Both the position numbers and the translations under genes were made by a program. A stretch of DNA of 64,000 nucleotides from assembly GCF_042646425.1 (NCBI RefSeq), contig NZ_JBHRTR010000036.1:62001-126000 (forward strand), written 5' to 3'. Shown here one piece after another: positions 8,577 through 16,557 of this stretch. This DNA is from Marinibaculum pumilum. GTDB taxonomy: Bacteria; Pseudomonadota; Alphaproteobacteria; Ferrovibrionales; Ferrovibrionaceae. Position 1 is the stretch's first letter, and each line of letters opens with the position of its first letter. A model generated the notes under the pieces. The model saw only the letters and a program-made list of their open reading frames with translations, did not search any database and was not told the DNA's origin.

Positions 8577-9260
8577 TCAGACCTCCGCCCAGCGCCGCAG
8601 CAGGTTGTGGTAGATGCCGGTCAGCCGGATCACCTCCGCATCCTTGTGCCCGCGGTCGGCGGCCAGGGCCTGCACCGAACGGTCCAGGTCGAACAGAAGC
8701 GACCGCGCGGCATCCTCGCGCACCATGCTCTGGATCCAGAAGAAGGAGGCGAGGCGGGCGCCGCGGGTGACCGGCGTCACCTCGTGCACGCTGGACGCCG
8801 GGTAGAGCACCATATGACCCGCACGCAGCTTCACCGTCTGCCCGCCATAGGTGTCGACGATGCGCAGCTCGCCGCCGTCGTAGTCCTCCGGCTCGTTGAG
8901 GAACAGGGTCGCCGACAGGTCGCTGCGCACCCGGTGCTCGGTGCCGGTCACCCGCCGGATCGCATTGTCGATATGCGCGCCGAAGGTCTCCCCCTCGGCA
9001 TAGCGGTTGAAGAGCGGCGGAAATACCTTCTGCGGCAGGGCGGCGGAGATGAACAGCGGGCTGCGCGACAGCGCGGTCAGCACCACCTGGCCCAGCTGCC
9101 GCGCCAGATCGGAGTCCTCCGGCAGCTGCATGTTGCGCTTGGCCTGCGCGGACTGCTCCCCGGAAGTGGCATTGCCGTCGATCCACGCCGCCGCCGCCAT
9201 CAGGCGGCGGATCTCCGCCAGCTGGGGCGGGTTCAGGACGTCCGGTATCTCAAGCAGCAC
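8577..9260 (-). CDS. piuC: PKHD-type Fe(II)/2-oxoglutarate hydroxylase, PiuC family
   Basis: The 227-residue protein has the iron-binding HxD in FGAHIDNAI, a distal histidine in SSVHEVTPVTRGAR with the 2-oxoglutarate arginine nearby, and the family end RWAEV. I chose GTG at 9260 because GGAG lies seven bases upstream and the protein then begins at the conserved LLEIPDVL. PiuC proteins are encoded beside catecholate-type siderophore receptors (Fiu/PiuA) and are iron-regulated; their substrate is not firmly known. It lies 97 bases downstream of the TonB receptor on the same strand. Confidence 0.93.
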   Translation of the reverse strand: MLLEIPDVLNPPQLAEIRRLMAAAAWIDGNATSGEQSAQAKRNMQLPEDSDLARQLGQVVLTALSRSPLFISAALPQKVFPPLFNRYAEGETFGAHIDNAIRRVTGTEHRVRSDLSATLFLNEPEDYDGGELRIVDTYGGQTVKLRAGHMVLYPASSVHEVTPVTRGARLASFFWIQSMVREDAARSLLFDLDRSVQALAADRGHKDAEVIRLTGIYHNLLRRWAEV

Positions 9261-9357
9261 GGCAGGGCTCCACAGCTGTCGAACGCCGGCGGGCCCCGCC
9301 ATGCGGCGGGGCCCGGGCCTTCCTCTCCTGGTTCTATACGGGCTTGCGCAGCGCCGG

Positions 9358-11667
9358 CTAGAACTTCACCGCTGCCGTCAGCATCGCCGAGCGCCCCGGT
9401 CCCAGGGTCGCCATGTGGGTGACATAGGCCTTGTCGTAGTAGGTCTCGTCGGTGATGTTGTTCACGTTCAGCTGCAGGCTGACATTCTCCGTCACCCGGT
9501 ACTGCGCCATCGCGTCGAAACGCCAGTAGGACGGCACGTAGCGGGTGTTGGAGGTATTGCCGTAGACCTTCGAGACATAATAGGCACCGCCGCCGAGGGT
9601 GAATTCCGGCAGCACGTCGTAGGTGGAGAACAGGCTGAAGGCGTGGCGCGGAGTGTTGGGCATCTCGTTGCCCTCGTCGCCCGGATTGGCGGGCCCGGCC
9701 TCCAGGATTTCGGAGCGCAGGTAGGAATAGCCGCCGAACACCTTCCATGCCCGGGTGATATTGCCGGCCAGGCCCAGTTCCAGGCCGTCGACCTGGTCCT
9801 TGCCGAGATTGTCCTGCGGCGCGCCGCGGCCGGGCGCGGTGGCGACATAGGCGTTGTCGGTCACCGTGCGGAACAGGGCCGCGGTCGCCGACAGCCTGTT
9901 GCCCAGCAGGTCCCACTTGGTGCCGATCTCGTAGTTCCGGTAGGTCTCCGGCGCCAGGTTCTCGTTATTGCCGCTGATATTCTCCTGCCCCTCGCCGGCG
10001 GTCACGCCGGGCGGCGCGGAGGAGGTGCCGTAGGAGACATAGACGCTGCCATAGGGCAGCGGCTTGTAGACCACGCCGCCCTGGTAGTTGAACAGGGTCG
10101 AGTCGTTCTCCAGCCCGCTGTCGGTCTTTGTCCGGTAGTCGTCCAGCCGGACGCCGAGATTGACCGACCATTGCGAGGTGATGTCGATCGTGTCGTAGGC
10201 GAACAGCGACCAGGTGTTGGTGGTGGTCGTCGTCGGGTTGTTCTGCGCGATCGTGCCCGACCAGGGATCCGACGGGTTCGGGTCGTACAGGCTGGTGCAG
10301 TTGTAGCCGCTGGCGGGGCCCGCCCCGAACAGGTTGCAGCCGCCGCGCGGGATCGCCACGCCGCCGGCCGCCAGGGTGGAGACGGCGTAGCTGCGGGTGG
10401 TCGTCTCCTCCCGCATGATCTCGAAACCCAGGTCGAAGCTGTGGCGCAGCGGCCCGGTCGCGTAGGTGCCGGACAGGTCGGTGACATTGCCCACCGTCGT
10501 GTTGTCGGACTTGCGGCTCTTCGGGTTGCGGAACACCAAGCCGTTCACGACATTGCCCTGGCTGTCGTCCGGATTGGTGGCGATATAGTCGTTCGACGAC
10601 CGGCTGTAGCGGGTGACGTTGCGCAGCAGCAGCCAGTCGGTCACGTCATGCTCCAGCCACAGGGTGCCGGCATCGGTGCGCTGCTTGATGAAGTCGCGGT
10701 CGGTCAGGCCGTAGAAATTGTCGCGGTCGACATCGACCGGCTTCCCCGTGGTGGTGTCGTAGGGATGGCCATAGTCCGGAATGCCGTCGGACTGATAGTG
10801 GTAGTAGTTGAAGGTGGCCCGGGTGTCGCTGTGCAGGCCGACGGTGATGCTCGGCGCGAAGCCCCAGCGGTCGTCATAGACCGCGTCGCGGCCCGCCACC
10901 TCGGAATCCTGCCACATCGCGTTCAGGCGTACGGCGATGCTGTCGTTCACCACCTGGTTGACGTCGGCGGTGAGGCGCTTCTTGTCGGCCGTGCCCAGCA
11001 CCGCGGTGCCGCCGTAGAAGCTCTGCGCCTTCGGCGTCTTGGTGACCAGGTTGATCGACCCGCCCGGGCCGCCGCGGCCGATATAGGAGCCGGCCGGCCC
11101 CTTGATCACGTCGATCTCCTCCAGGTCGAAGACCTCGCGGGTGGCGGAGGCATTGTCCCGCATGCCGTCGACGAACAGGCCGGAGGAGGACTGGAAGCCA
11201 CGGATGTTCGGCAGGTCGCCGACCGGCACGCCGCCCTCGCCCATGTTCATCGTGATGCCGGGCACCACGCGCAGCGCGTCCTGCAGCGAGGTGGCGCCTA
11301 TATCCTCCATCACCTCCGGCGTGATCACGGTGACCGAACGCGGCGTGTCCAGCAGCGGCGCCGTGAACTTGCCGAAATTCGCATTGTCCGCCTTGTAGCC
11401 TTCCGGCGCCGACTGCCCCTCCACGGCGACCGGCGGCAGGGTGACGGCCTCGGTATTCTGCGACGGCCCCCTGCCCTGCTCCTGCCCCCTGCCCTGCTCC
11501 TGCCCAGTGCCCTGAGCCTGCCCAGTACCCTGAGCCTGGGCCATGGCCGGCTGCATGGGGACCAGCGCCGTCAGGACGGCGCCTGCCACCAGCAGGCCGC
11601 CGGCCAGGGCAATCGGCGATACGCCATGCTGGAGCTGCTCCGCTAGGCGGCGGTGGGTCTTTGGCAT
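9358..11667 (-). CDS. TonB-dependent siderophore receptor
   Basis: The 769-residue outer-membrane protein has a signal peptide ending near AMA (residue 43). A Gln/Gly hexapeptide repeat (about residues 45-69), a plug domain with TPRSVTVITPEVMEDIGA and the segment GPAGSYIGRGGPGGSINLVTK follow, then a 22-strand barrel ending in phenylalanine. This fits the FhuE/Fiu class of ferric siderophore receptors. I chose the ATG at 11667, with GGGGAG eight bases upstream. A promoter-like TATAAG and Fur-like palindromes lie just upstream, so iron repression is likely. The neighbours (PiuC, ApbE, PepSY) also point to iron uptake. Confidence 0.95.
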   Translation of the reverse strand: MPKTHRRLAEQLQHGVSPIALAGGLLVAGAVLTALVPMQPAMAQAQGTGQAQGTGQEQGRGQEQGRGPSQNTEAVTLPPVAVEGQSAPEGYKADNANFGKFTAPLLDTPRSVTVITPEVMEDIGATSLQDALRVVPGITMNMGEGGVPVGDLPNIRGFQSSSGLFVDGMRDNASATREVFDLEEIDVIKGPAGSYIGRGGPGGSINLVTKTPKAQSFYGGTAVLGTADKKRLTADVNQVVNDSIAVRLNAMWQDSEVAGRDAVYDDRWGFAPSITVGLHSDTRATFNYYHYQSDGIPDYGHPYDTTTGKPVDVDRDNFYGLTDRDFIKQRTDAGTLWLEHDVTDWLLLRNVTRYSRSSNDYIATNPDDSQGNVVNGLVFRNPKSRKSDNTTVGNVTDLSGTYATGPLRHSFDLGFEIMREETTTRSYAVSTLAAGGVAIPRGGCNLFGAGPASGYNCTSLYDPNPSDPWSGTIAQNNPTTTTTNTWSLFAYDTIDITSQWSVNLGVRLDDYRTKTDSGLENDSTLFNYQGGVVYKPLPYGSVYVSYGTSSAPPGVTAGEGQENISGNNENLAPETYRNYEIGTKWDLLGNRLSATAALFRTVTDNAYVATAPGRGAPQDNLGKDQVDGLELGLAGNITRAWKVFGGYSYLRSEILEAGPANPGDEGNEMPNTPRHAFSLFSTYDVLPEFTLGGGAYYVSKVYGNTSNTRYVPSYWRFDAMAQYRVTENVSLQLNVNNITDETYYDKAYVTHMATLGPGRSAMLTAAVKF
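11471..11542. repeat. 18-bp tandem repeat, four copies
   Basis: Units at 11471, 11489, 11507 and 11525 form two closely matching pairs. On the minus strand they encode AQGTGQ twice and then EQGRG-type hexapeptides twice, inserted between the receptor's signal peptide and its TonB-box/plug region. Confidence 0.9.
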
Positions 11668-11738
11668 CGCTGATACTCCCCTGGACGCGCCGGCCCCCGC
11701 CGGCCTGATCCCGGCCTCGTCGATGGCCGGCACTGAAT

Positions 11739-11797
11739 TGCGAATACGTCGCATTTGCGACACTGCCAGGGTCTTATAATTTGCTAATGACTCGCAA
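11739..11797 (-). promoter_or_regulatory. Candidate Fur-controlled promoter of the siderophore receptor
   Basis: An imperfect palindrome ttgctaatgactcgcaa at 11781-11797 matches its own complement at 13 of 17 positions and resembles Fur boxes. It abuts a minus-strand TATAAG (11773-11778). A second palindrome, with exact arms TGCGA/TCGCA, lies at 11739-11753. Operators that overlap the -10 region fit iron-dependent repression. Which regulator binds (Fur, Irr or another) cannot be told. Confidence 0.45.
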
Positions 11798-11846
11798 TTG
11801 CATACTCTGCAAGGAAGCCCTGCGTGGCATGCAGGGCTTTCGCGGG

Positions 11847-12896
11847 CTAGAGCATCGCCGTGAAAGCCGCCGAGCAGCGCATCCCGCCGTCTCGCAGGCG
11901 CAGGACGGCGGCCAGCGCGAGATCGTCGGCCAGGGCCAGCGCGGAATCCGCTTCCTGTGTGGCGAGCGCGGTGGCGTAGGCGTCGGCCTGCATGCAGTCC
12001 CGGGCCACCACGCTGACCGCGGCGATATCGGTCTGCGCCGGACATCCCGTGCCCGGATCCAGGACATGGCCGTAGCGCCGCCCGTCATGCCAGAAATGCC
12101 GTCGGTAATCGCCCGAGGTCGCGATCGCCTGGCCATGCAGAGCGACGAGCGTCCCGCCTTCGCCTGGCCGGGCGTCGCCGGCGTCCCGCCTCAGACGGCC
12201 GTTGCACGGCATCGGCACCTCCTCCAGCCCGACCCACCAGGGCGAACCGTCCGGCTTCACCCCCTCGCCCCGCAGTTCGCCGCCGATCTCGAGCAGCAGG
12301 CTGGTGACCCCAAGCGCCATCACCGCCTCACAGACGCGGTCGACGGCATGTCCCTTGCCGATTGCCGACAGGTCGAGGGTCACGCCGCCGGGCTGACGCA
12401 CGGACTGACGCGGCAGGTCCAGCAGAAGCTCCCGCCAGCGCGCCCGCTGGCCCGGATCGACAGCCGCGGCTGCGGCATGACCGGCCGGCGATGCCGCCGG
12501 CCAGGGCGGCGCTTCGACAGGCCCGGACGGCCCGAATCCCCAGCGGTCCACCGCCGCGCCGAGGCAGGGGTCGAAGGCCCCGCCGGTCGCCTCGGCGATC
12601 CGCAGGGCCGCCTGCAGGACGCCGAAATGGGCACTGGAGAAACGATGCCAACTGCCCGGTGCGCCGCGATTGAACCGGCAGAGCTCCGACTCCGGCACCC
12701 AGCCGCTCATCTCCGCCGTCACCGCGGCCAGTTCCTCCACCACGACCTTCCGCAGGGCCTGCGGCAGGCAGTCCGGCGGCGCATGCGCCGTCAGCGACCA
12801 GCCGGTCCCCAGCGCGGCACCGTGCAACTGCACCCGGTGGGTCCCGCGGGGGCGGGCCGGCGGCCGCAGCAAAGGCGGTACGACGACAAGCGCCAT
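11847..12896 (-). CDS. apbE: FAD:protein FMN transferase ApbE
   Basis: The 349-residue protein carries ApbE features: the FAD/Mg-binding segment LDLSAIGKGHAVDRV, the core IGGELRGEG, and the C-terminal HVLDPGTG with the acidic residues that bind metal. ApbE moves FMN from FAD onto a threonine or serine of extracytoplasmic proteins. No lipobox or clear signal peptide is seen at the N-terminus, so its export is uncertain. It is 18 bases downstream of the DUF4198 gene and in one run with DUF2271, which has a suitable acceptor motif. Confidence 0.93.
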   Translation of the reverse strand: MALVVVPPLLRPPARPRGTHRVQLHGAALGTGWSLTAHAPPDCLPQALRKVVVEELAAVTAEMSGWVPESELCRFNRGAPGSWHRFSSAHFGVLQAALRIAEATGGAFDPCLGAAVDRWGFGPSGPVEAPPWPAASPAGHAAAAAVDPGQRARWRELLLDLPRQSVRQPGGVTLDLSAIGKGHAVDRVCEAVMALGVTSLLLEIGGELRGEGVKPDGSPWWVGLEEVPMPCNGRLRRDAGDARPGEGGTLVALHGQAIATSGDYRRHFWHDGRRYGHVLDPGTGCPAQTDIAAVSVVARDCMQADAYATALATQEADSALALADDLALAAVLRLRDGGMRCSAAFTAML

Positions 12897-12914
12897 ATCC
12901 TGCGCCGCTGCGTG

Positions 12915-13766
12915 CTACTGCGGCAGCACTTCGAAGGTGGCGGCATAGCCCGCCCGGCGCCGGTCGACATCCGGCAGGCCCGACCGGTCATCCTCCACCG
13001 AGGCGCCCAGCCAGTACATCCCGGCCTGCGGCCAGGTGATGCGCAGCCGCCCGGCAGCATCGCTGCGGACGGCCATCGACTGCAGCCGGTCGCGATAGCG
13101 GATGCCGCCCGGTATCACCTCCACCTCCACGTCCGGCGCAGGCTGGCCGTCGAGAAGCAGTTCGAACTCCGCGGTCTCCCCCGCATAGAGGTCGTTGGGA
13201 TGGCTGACGGGACGCAGTTCCAGCCCCTGGCCGGACGCGGCCAGCGCTGCCTCCGTCGGGCGACCCGCCGTGACGAAGGTCTCGACCCGCCGCTGCGACC
13301 GGGTCAGCCGGACCTTCTCCGCCCCTTCGGGAATGGCGCCGGGAAGATCTTCCGCCGTGCCGCGCCAGCGGTGGCGTTCGCCGTTCAGCTCGTAGCTCGC
13401 GAACAGGCCCTCGCCGGCGGCCGCGATCCGATAGGTCCCCGGTTCGACGAGATGCAGGTCGAAGGTGCTGCGATAGCGGCCGGTGGAGGCGTTCTCCACC
13501 GCCACCGGCGCGCCGTCCGGTCCGGTGACCGCGAGGTCGTCGAGGCGCAGCGGGAAATGCTCGAAGAAGAACAGGTCGTTGGATATCGCGGCATCCACCG
13601 TCACCCAGGGGTCGCTGCCGGAAAGCACGGTGGCGGAGGGCAGCAGCCAGGCACGATGCGCCTGGGCCGCGACCGGCAGTGCCGCGGCAAGCAGCAGGCC
13701 CAGCCCCGCGGCCATGAGATGACGGAGCGCGGCGCGGCGGTGCGGACGGGCGGGAATGTTCGGCAT
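12915..13766 (-). CDS. DUF4198 domain periplasmic protein
   Basis: A signal peptide of 36 residues ending in AQA is followed at once by HRAWLLPS, the usual beginning of a mature DUF4198 protein, and then by two beta-rich domains. Related proteins occur with nickel, cobalt and iron uptake genes, and the first histidine of the mature chain could take part in metal binding (inference). I chose ATG 13766, which has AAGGA nine bases upstream; an ATG at 13802 overlapping the DUF2271 stop is the alternative. Its place between ApbE and DUF2271 suggests a shared periplasmic metal or redox function. Confidence 0.88.
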   Translation of the reverse strand: MPNIPARPHRRAALRHLMAAGLGLLLAAALPVAAQAHRAWLLPSATVLSGSDPWVTVDAAISNDLFFFEHFPLRLDDLAVTGPDGAPVAVENASTGRYRSTFDLHLVEPGTYRIAAAGEGLFASYELNGERHRWRGTAEDLPGAIPEGAEKVRLTRSQRRVETFVTAGRPTEAALAASGQGLELRPVSHPNDLYAGETAEFELLLDGQPAPDVEVEVIPGGIRYRDRLQSMAVRSDAAGRLRITWPQAGMYWLGASVEDDRSGLPDVDRRRAGYAATFEVLPQ

Positions 13767-13798
13767 GGCGGCGGATCCTTGCAGTGGGGCGGCGGCGA

Positions 13799-14332
13799 TC
13801 ATGGGGTGACGTCGAGCCGGACCCGGCCCAGTTCATGGCTGCCTTCGGCGATCTCGGTGGCCGGGGCGGCCGGCGGCCAGGACAGCGGCAGGCGCAGAAG
13901 TTCCCGCCCCCCCACCTCGCGCGCCGCCTCGATCACCAGCGCATAGTCGCCGGCCGGCAGGTCGGCCAGCGGTGCGGCGCTGTCGTCGAACCGGATCTGA
14001 TGCGCGCCGGGCGGACGGGTGGCCCCGCTGATCCCGTCGGCCGGCATTTCCAGGCCGCGGCCGATATGCCGCCACCACTGACGCAGGTCCTTGAGCCATT
14101 TCCGGCCCTCCCCGTCGGCCAGGTGCAGGTCGTACCAGACCGCCAGCGGGACCGTGGCGCGGGCATCCGCCGCCTCCAGCCATACCGCAAGGTAGGGCTT
14201 GTGATATTCGGCGACGTCCAGCCGCGGTATTGCGACCTCGATCGTTAGTTCGGCGGCCATCGCCTGGCTGCCGGTGCCAAGAGCGGAGGCCAGGACAAGG
14301 GTGGCGCCTGCGGCAGGGGCGGTGATGCGCAT
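13799..14332 (-). CDS. DUF2271 periplasmic protein, likely FMN-carrying ApbE substrate
   Basis: The 177-residue protein has a signal peptide (cleavage near residue 27, after AMA) and a compact DUF2271 domain. Residues 99-105 read DGISGAT, which matches the DgxxSGAT motif that ApbE modifies, with Thr105 as the likely acceptor. The motif is followed by the family's conserved RPPG. The gene has a strong AGGAG ribosome site and lies between PepSY (24 bases upstream) and DUF4198. A role as a flavin-bearing electron carrier in a periplasmic reductase is inferred from the motif and the neighbours. Confidence 0.88.
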   Translation of the reverse strand: MRITAPAAGATLVLASALGTGSQAMAAELTIEVAIPRLDVAEYHKPYLAVWLEAADARATVPLAVWYDLHLADGEGRKWLKDLRQWWRHIGRGLEMPADGISGATRPPGAHQIRFDDSAAPLADLPAGDYALVIEAAREVGGRELLRLPLSWPPAAPATEIAEGSHELGRVRLDVTP

Positions 14333-14356
14333 GACTCTCCTATCGGCAGATGCGGC

Positions 14357-15025
14357 TCAGTGAACGAAGATCAGGATCAGCGCCAGCGGCACGATCAGGC
14401 CAAGGCCGACGATCGGCCAGGTGGCCGGGCGGCGGCCGGCATGCAGGTGCAGCAGCAGCAGGCCGGTCAGGCAGAACACCAGGGCCGCACCGCTGAAGAC
14501 GTCGATGAACCATCGCCATGCCGCACCGGTGTCCCGCCCCTTGTGCAGGTCGTTCAGGTAGGCGATCCAGCCGCGGTCGGTATCCTCGTACAGCAGGCTG
14601 CCGGCGCGCAGGTCGATATCCACCCAGGCATCGCCGCCCGGCCGCGGCAGGGCGATATAGACCCCGTCCCGCGACCAGTCCGCCGGCCGGCCGGCAAGAT
14701 CGATCCCCAGGCGCTGCTCCAGCCAGGTGCCGAGCTCCGCCGGCAGTTCCGCGCGGCCCTGGCGCGGCGGCGCCGCGGCAAGCGCCGCATGCAGGGCGGC
14801 AGGCAGGTCCGCCTCCAAACTTGTCACCGTCGGGCGGCTCTCGATCTCGCCGGCATGGTTCAGGGTGATGCCGGTCGCGGCGAACAGCAGCATGGCGATC
14901 AGGCAGATCGCCGAACTCATCCAGTGCCACTGGTGCAGCTGCTTCAGCCAGAACGCACGCCAGCGCCGCTCGCCACGCCTCTCCGGCCGCGATGCAGGGC
15001 GCGGTACCCCGGTATTGGAGGCCAT
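14357..15025 (-). CDS. PepSY-associated membrane protein (ferric reductase-like)
   Basis: About 222 residues. There is one membrane helix near the N-terminus after the His-containing stretch KQLHQWHWMSS, a periplasmic PepSY-like domain, a second helix near ALVFCLTGLLLL and a third at the C-terminus. PepSY membrane proteins of this sort accompany siderophore receptors and are thought to move electrons for ferric reduction; the histidines in the helices could bind haem (inference). I chose ATG 15025; a GTG at 15058 is also in frame. It is the first gene of the PepSY-DUF2271-DUF4198-ApbE run. Confidence 0.85.
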   Translation of the reverse strand: MASNTGVPRPASRPERRGERRWRAFWLKQLHQWHWMSSAICLIAMLLFAATGITLNHAGEIESRPTVTSLEADLPAALHAALAAAPPRQGRAELPAELGTWLEQRLGIDLAGRPADWSRDGVYIALPRPGGDAWVDIDLRAGSLLYEDTDRGWIAYLNDLHKGRDTGAAWRWFIDVFSGAALVFCLTGLLLLHLHAGRRPATWPIVGLGLIVPLALILIFVH

Positions 15026-15101
15026 GAACACCCGAAGGAAGGACAGCCGCCGCGGCACCCGTCAGGGACCGGCGCAACGGCTGGGAATGGAACATGGCGG
15101 G

Positions 15102-15135
15102 ATAGAACCGCAATTGCAAAGCATTTTCAATTGCA
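15102..15135 (-). promoter_or_regulatory. Candidate promoter and operator of the PepSY-ApbE operon
   Basis: On the minus strand TTGAAA (15125-15130) and TTCTAT (15102-15107) are 17 bases apart. The octamer CAATTGCA occurs at 15111-15118 and again at 15128-15135, one copy in the spacer and one over the -35 region. The word GCAATTG also occurs in the receptor promoter near 11793, so the two units may share a regulator. Confidence 0.4.
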
Positions 15136-15204
15136 GAAAGCAGCCGCTTTCATCGGGGCAGCCTTGCCCTCAGGGCATGACTGCGCCGCAGAAGCGGTAC
15201 CAGC

Positions 15205-16557
15205 TCAGCCGGTGAACAGCGCGAGCTGGCGCTCCATCTCCTCCGGCGGCAGCGGATAGTCGACGCCATAGACGGCGTTCAGCACCTTGGTGGGCGGCAC
15301 ATGCGCCAGCCGCAGTTGCAGGGCCAGTGCGGTGCGCATGGAAAAGCCGGCGCGCCAGGCGAGTGCAGTTACCGGGGTCGCGGTCCGTGTGGCGAGGATT
15401 CGCCGCACCACGGAGTCGGACAGGCCGGATCTGAGGATCAGGGCGGCGACCACGAAATCGCGTTCGCCATGGTCCAGCGCCTCGGTCAGGATCTCGTCGT
15501 CAAGCTGGCCGGCATCGAACATCTCCTTAGCCTTGCGCTGGGCGATGTCGCCCGCGCCGGAGCCGGACGGTGCCGCCTCGGTCAGCCGGCGGCGAACGGT
15601 GGAGCGCAGCTCCGCCTGCAGGTCCGGGTCCAGGTCATGCCGCTCCGCCAGCCTGGCGATCAACGAGGAGGCGACGAACTCCGACACCCGTCGCATCGCC
15701 CGCACGGAAAGTTCGGCCCGCATCACCAGCGGTTCGTGCCAGACCTCGATCGCCTGGGCCGAATCGATCAGGGTATCCAGCGTCTCCTCGCGGATCTGCG
15801 CCGAGGGATTGCCCAGCAGGGCGGCCACCGCCGGCACGTCCAAGGTGGCGACCACCGCATCCGAGACAGGCCCCGAGACGTTGCTGCGGCGGGAGATGGC
15901 GGACAGCCGGTCGCTGACCGCGCCGGTGGTGATGATCTCCAGCAGGTCGGCATCCGACAGAAGCGGCGAATATTCAAGGATCGGGCAGGAGACCATCTCC
16001 TCGAGGTCGAAGGCGAGGTCACGCACCAGATCGGGCGGCACATTGCCGGCCTGCTTGATCTCCTCCGCGACCATCGCGCGGACCCGCGGCAGGCTGTCCT
16101 GCGCCAGCTTTTCCAGGACATTCAGCGCCTGGGCGCTGATCCGTTCGCTCTGCGCGCCGCCGAGGCTGGGCAGGATCCGGCCGATCTTGCGGGCGAGCTC
16201 CAGGCGCACCCCCTCATCCTCGTCGCCGGCCAGCAGGTAGCGCGCCTGGATCGGCGTCCCGTCATTGGCCGCGATCTCCCGCCGCACCGCAGCGGAGTCG
16301 TCGGCGGCCAGATAGACCAGGAATTCGGGCTGGGTCGCCGGATTGCTGGCGAGCCGGCGGCGCACCTCCGCATCCGGGCTCCGGGCCAGCTGCTTGGCCT
16401 CGTCATAGGGAAGGGTCCGGGGGATGACGGCCGGCAGGTTTCCGGCATCCGCCCGATCGTCGCCGCCTTGCGGCGGCAGGTATCCGGGCGGGTCCGGCCT
16501 GTCCGATGCGGTGCCGCCCAGCAGACCCCGCACAAGCCGGGTCAGCCAGCCGATCAT
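15205..16557 (-). CDS. DUF2336 (HEAT-like repeat) protein
   Basis: The 450-residue soluble protein is mostly alpha-helical. Its repeat-like pairs such as VRRRLASNPATQPEFL and VRREIAANDGTPIQARYLL resemble HEAT repeats and fit DUF2336, a family common in Rhodospirillales and other alphaproteobacteria and often found near signalling genes. No catalytic motif is seen. Its ATG overlaps the stop of the upstream diguanylate cyclase gene by four bases, so the two are translated together and probably act in one pathway. The exact role is unknown. Confidence 0.85.
   Translation of the reverse strand: MIGWLTRLVRGLLGGTASDRPDPPGYLPPQGGDDRADAGNLPAVIPRTLPYDEAKQLARSPDAEVRRRLASNPATQPEFLVYLAADDSAAVRREIAANDGTPIQARYLLAGDEDEGVRLELARKIGRILPSLGGAQSERISAQALNVLEKLAQDSLPRVRAMVAEEIKQAGNVPPDLVRDLAFDLEEMVSCPILEYSPLLSDADLLEIITTGAVSDRLSAISRRSNVSGPVSDAVVATLDVPAVAALLGNPSAQIREETLDTLIDSAQAIEVWHEPLVMRAELSVRAMRRVSEFVASSLIARLAERHDLDPDLQAELRSTVRRRLTEAAPSGSGAGDIAQRKAKEMFDAGQLDDEILTEALDHGERDFVVAALILRSGLSDSVVRRILATRTATPVTALAWRAGFSMRTALALQLRLAHVPPTKVLNAVYGVDYPLPPEEMERQLALFTG

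Noticed and set aside
9007..11646. Long plus-strand open frame of nearly 880 codons opposite the siderophore receptor
   Set aside because: It lies antisense to a well-supported TonB receptor; the sequence has no recognisable domain, and GC-rich codon bias makes such mirror frames common.
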